Shown piece after piece: positions 6,200-7,762 of a stretch of DNA of 7,762 bases. A program made the translations under genes and the position numbers. Below the pieces are notes generated by a model. The model was not told where the DNA came from. It was given only the letters and a program-made list of their open reading frames with translations, and did not search any database. This DNA is from Treponema sp. (GTDB lineage Bacteria; Spirochaetota; Spirochaetia; Treponematales; Treponemataceae). Each line of letters starts with the position of its first letter. Position 1 is the stretch's first letter. The stretch covers positions 1 to 7,762 of the forward strand of contig JAGADS010000157.1 in NCBI GenBank assembly GCA_017613485.1, given 5' to 3'.

Positions 6200-7045
6200 A
6201 TGCCTGAAGCCTTAAAAAAACTGTCAAGAGTTTTAGCACTGACAATGGCATGTGCTTTTCTTGCCTCATGTGCTTCTTCTTCCAAGAACAGGAATGTTAA
6301 GCCCCTTTCTGTTTTGGGAGAAGGCTCTGACATGTATTTTTATGTGCCGGTAAAACAAAACATTATTCTTGTAGAAAACCTGATGTCCTCTGCTACCGGT
6401 ATGGCTCAAAAAGATGCAGATCTGCTTGCCTCAAGAATCAGTTCACTTTATCTTGGATTATCAAACGACACAACAGGAACAATAAAAATTTATGCAGAAG
6501 GAAGTTTCCCTTCTATCGGACAAAGCCTTGCCTTGACAGAGAAAAACGGCTGGAAGAAAACTTCATATACGCCACAGGATTCAAATGAAAAAATTGAATA
6601 TTATTATTCAGATTCAGGATTTAACGTGGCGTTCCCAAATACAAAAAATCTGATTGCCTCAAATGACATCCTGCCTCTGCTGGATAACTTTTATTTTCTT
6701 AATCCATCGAAGCCTGAGTGTGATAAATGGTTTAGCGGGCAGGAGCATGATGCTGATGCAATTTTATTTTATATAGGTGAGCCTGCCGCCTTTATGAGCA
6801 AAATTGTCGGTAAGATTGCAGAGAAATGGTGCGACAATGTTTATGGAGAGATGAAAAAGATAAAGGATTCCTCCTCGTACAATGTCACATGTTATCTTGA
6901 ATTAAGCAATCCGAAAACACAGAAATCTCTTGGAACCCTTATCAAGACATTGACAGGCATGGAAATTTCCCTTATTGATGATAATATAATAAAAATTGAA
7001 GGTTTAAGCTTAACTGAACAGGACGTGAGCAGCATAATACGCTGA
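6200..7045 (+). CDS. Putative lipoprotein of unknown function downstream of ileS
   Basis: The 281-residue product has a lipoprotein signal peptide: a basic n-region (KKLSR), a hydrophobic core (VLALTMACAFLA) and a lipobox LASC with the lipidated Cys at 24, followed by a Ser-rich tether (ASSSKN). It should be anchored in the inner or outer membrane and face the periplasm or the surface. The mature part of about 257 residues mixes strands (MYFYVPV, TIKIYAEGSF, FNVAFPNTKN, AILFYIG, YNVTCYLELS) and helices (DADLLASRISSLYLG, AAFMSKIVGKIAEKW, SLGTLIKTLTG), with no catalytic motif I recognise and no further membrane segment. The stretch from the DADLLASRISS helix to PNTKNLIASN reads like a compact alpha/beta domain. 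ATG at 6200 follows the ileS stop by 3 bases; an AAAGG eight bases before it lies inside the end of ileS, so translational coupling is likely. An antisense frame at 5980-6333 is not supported. Function unknown. Confidence 0.85.
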   Translation: MPEALKKLSRVLALTMACAFLASCASSSKNRNVKPLSVLGEGSDMYFYVPVKQNIILVENLMSSATGMAQKDADLLASRISSLYLGLSNDTTGTIKIYAEGSFPSIGQSLALTEKNGWKKTSYTPQDSNEKIEYYYSDSGFNVAFPNTKNLIASNDILPLLDNFYFLNPSKPECDKWFSGQEHDADAILFYIGEPAAFMSKIVGKIAEKWCDNVYGEMKKIKDSSSYNVTCYLELSNPKTQKSLGTLIKTLTGMEISLIDDNIIKIEGLSLTEQDVSSIIR

Positions 7046-7053
7046 AGAGGAGG
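7046..7053 (+). promoter_or_regulatory. Strong ribosome binding site of the UPRT-like gene
   Basis: AGAGGAGG lies six bases (CATTAT) before the ATG at 7060 and directly after the TGA of the lipoprotein gene. It is the strongest Shine-Dalgarno match in the window and decides the start of the last gene. Confidence 0.8.
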
Positions 7054-7059
7054 CATTAT

Positions 7060-7762
7060 ATGAGCGACGAGAAAATTATTCTTAAGGCAGAAGATCTTGA
7101 CGGATACCTTACAGAAGATGACCAGAATGATCTGCGTACTTTGGAGGCCATGTACAAGGATACCCTAAAGGCATTTAATCCGGTGGATCAGGATAAAATT
7201 GTCTCCAGTTTTGACGAGATGGGACACAAGATGCAGGATATATGTGCCAAGCATCCTAATATCAAGGTTTTTTCCTTTGATACAGAGGAGGGAGCTCATG
7301 CAGAGGCAAGCCGTGTAATCTCAAAGCTTCGTGATGTAAGGACAGACCATTCGGAGTTCATCTATTACAGCCAGAGGGCTTATGAAATGCTTTTCCGTCT
7401 GGCATTTACCGATCAGCATTCAGACAAGAAGAACCACATAATCGTAAAGACACCGGTAGACAATCCTGTGCAGAACTATGCAGTACACAAGATTCCGGAC
7501 AGTGACTATAAGATTCAGGATTCCGTCATGTGCGTAATGCTCAGAGGTGCTCTTCTTCCTTCAATGATCATGTCAAAGGAAATACAGGAATATTCTTCAA
7601 CTGATTATGTGACACCGTTTGAGCTTTTCAAGATAAGCCGCGACGATACAAAAAAAGAAAATGACATGCAGTATATCCTGAACCTGAAGAATTCATTCTT
7701 TGACCTGGCCGAGATGGACGGAAAGGATTTGATATTCGCAGATCCGATGAACGCCACAGGAG
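7060..7762 (+). CDS. Uracil phosphoribosyltransferase-like protein with N-terminal extension (3' end missing)
   Basis: The frame opens with ATG at 7060 and is still open after 234 codons at the window end, so the C-terminus is missing. The last residues, LIFADPMNATG (224-234), match the PRPP-binding loop of uracil phosphoribosyltransferase (DPMLATGG in E. coli Upp), and LRGALLPSMIMSKEI (161-175) fits the preceding conserved segment, which reads LRAGL in the canonical enzyme. Such enzymes make UMP from uracil and PRPP in the cytoplasm. Two points are unusual. The PRPP loop lies about 98 residues further from the N-terminus than in E. coli Upp, so an extra N-terminal region (roughly residues 1-95, acidic and helical, including NPVDQDKIVSSFDEMGHKMQDI) precedes the core. 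The RAG motif also reads RGA. The gene could therefore be a divergent salvage enzyme or a relative with another phosphoribosyl acceptor. Only 14 bases separate it from the lipoprotein gene, indicating one transcript. The symbol upp is plausible but not assigned, because of the divergence. Confidence 0.8.
   Translation, partial: MSDEKIILKAEDLDGYLTEDDQNDLRTLEAMYKDTLKAFNPVDQDKIVSSFDEMGHKMQDICAKHPNIKVFSFDTEEGAHAEASRVISKLRDVRTDHSEFIYYSQRAYEMLFRLAFTDQHSDKKNHIIVKTPVDNPVQNYAVHKIPDSDYKIQDSVMCVMLRGALLPSMIMSKEIQEYSSTDYVTPFELFKISRDDTKKENDMQYILNLKNSFFDLAEMDGKDLIFADPMNATG

Noticed and set aside
5980..6333. 117-codon minus-strand frame across the ileS/lipoprotein junction
   Set aside because: It overlaps two well supported plus-strand genes and shows no recognisable motif or start signal.

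Overview
The window looks like a piece of a spirochaete chromosome, most likely Treponema or a close relative. This is inferred from the whole picture: a eukaryote-like (type 2) isoleucyl-tRNA synthetase as the housekeeping enzyme, a lipoprotein with a short lipobox, a signal-peptide-bearing outer-membrane barrel, and moderate-to-low G+C with AT-rich spacers. No rRNA or other taxonomic marker is present, so the assignment is tentative.

Layout. (1) Bases 1-660 (+) hold the 3' part of an unrecognised gene whose 5' end lies outside the window; it encodes an acidic, Ser/Thr/Lys-rich linker followed by a compact C-terminal domain. (2) Bases 671-710 form an intrinsic terminator between this gene and a convergent gene. 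(3) Bases 709-2430 (-) encode a 573-residue exported beta-rich protein resembling the Wzi/capsule-assembly outer-membrane family. Its promoter is a near-consensus sigma-70 site placed so that transcription should begin at the ATG itself. (4) Bases 2485-2748 (-) encode an 87-residue Ala-rich acidic protein of unknown function. (5) Bases 2749-2977 are a divergent AT-rich regulatory region with an extended -10 promoter, long A and T tracts, a short perfect palindrome and a stem-loop. (6) Bases 2978-7762 (+) are a tight three-gene run: ileS, an unrecognised lipoprotein gene 3 nt downstream, and a uracil phosphoribosyltransferase-like gene 14 nt further on that is cut by the window end.

Function. 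The plus-strand run joins translation (charging of tRNA-Ile), an envelope lipoprotein of unknown role, and probable pyrimidine salvage. The spacing suggests co-transcription, not a shared pathway. The minus-strand pair may be partly co-transcribed, but the barrel gene has its own strong promoter. I see no tRNA, rRNA, CRISPR array, insertion sequence or phage gene. Nothing here is clearly a new multi-gene system. The most unusual signals are the predicted leaderless start of the barrel gene and the homopolymer-rich promoter of the small gene.
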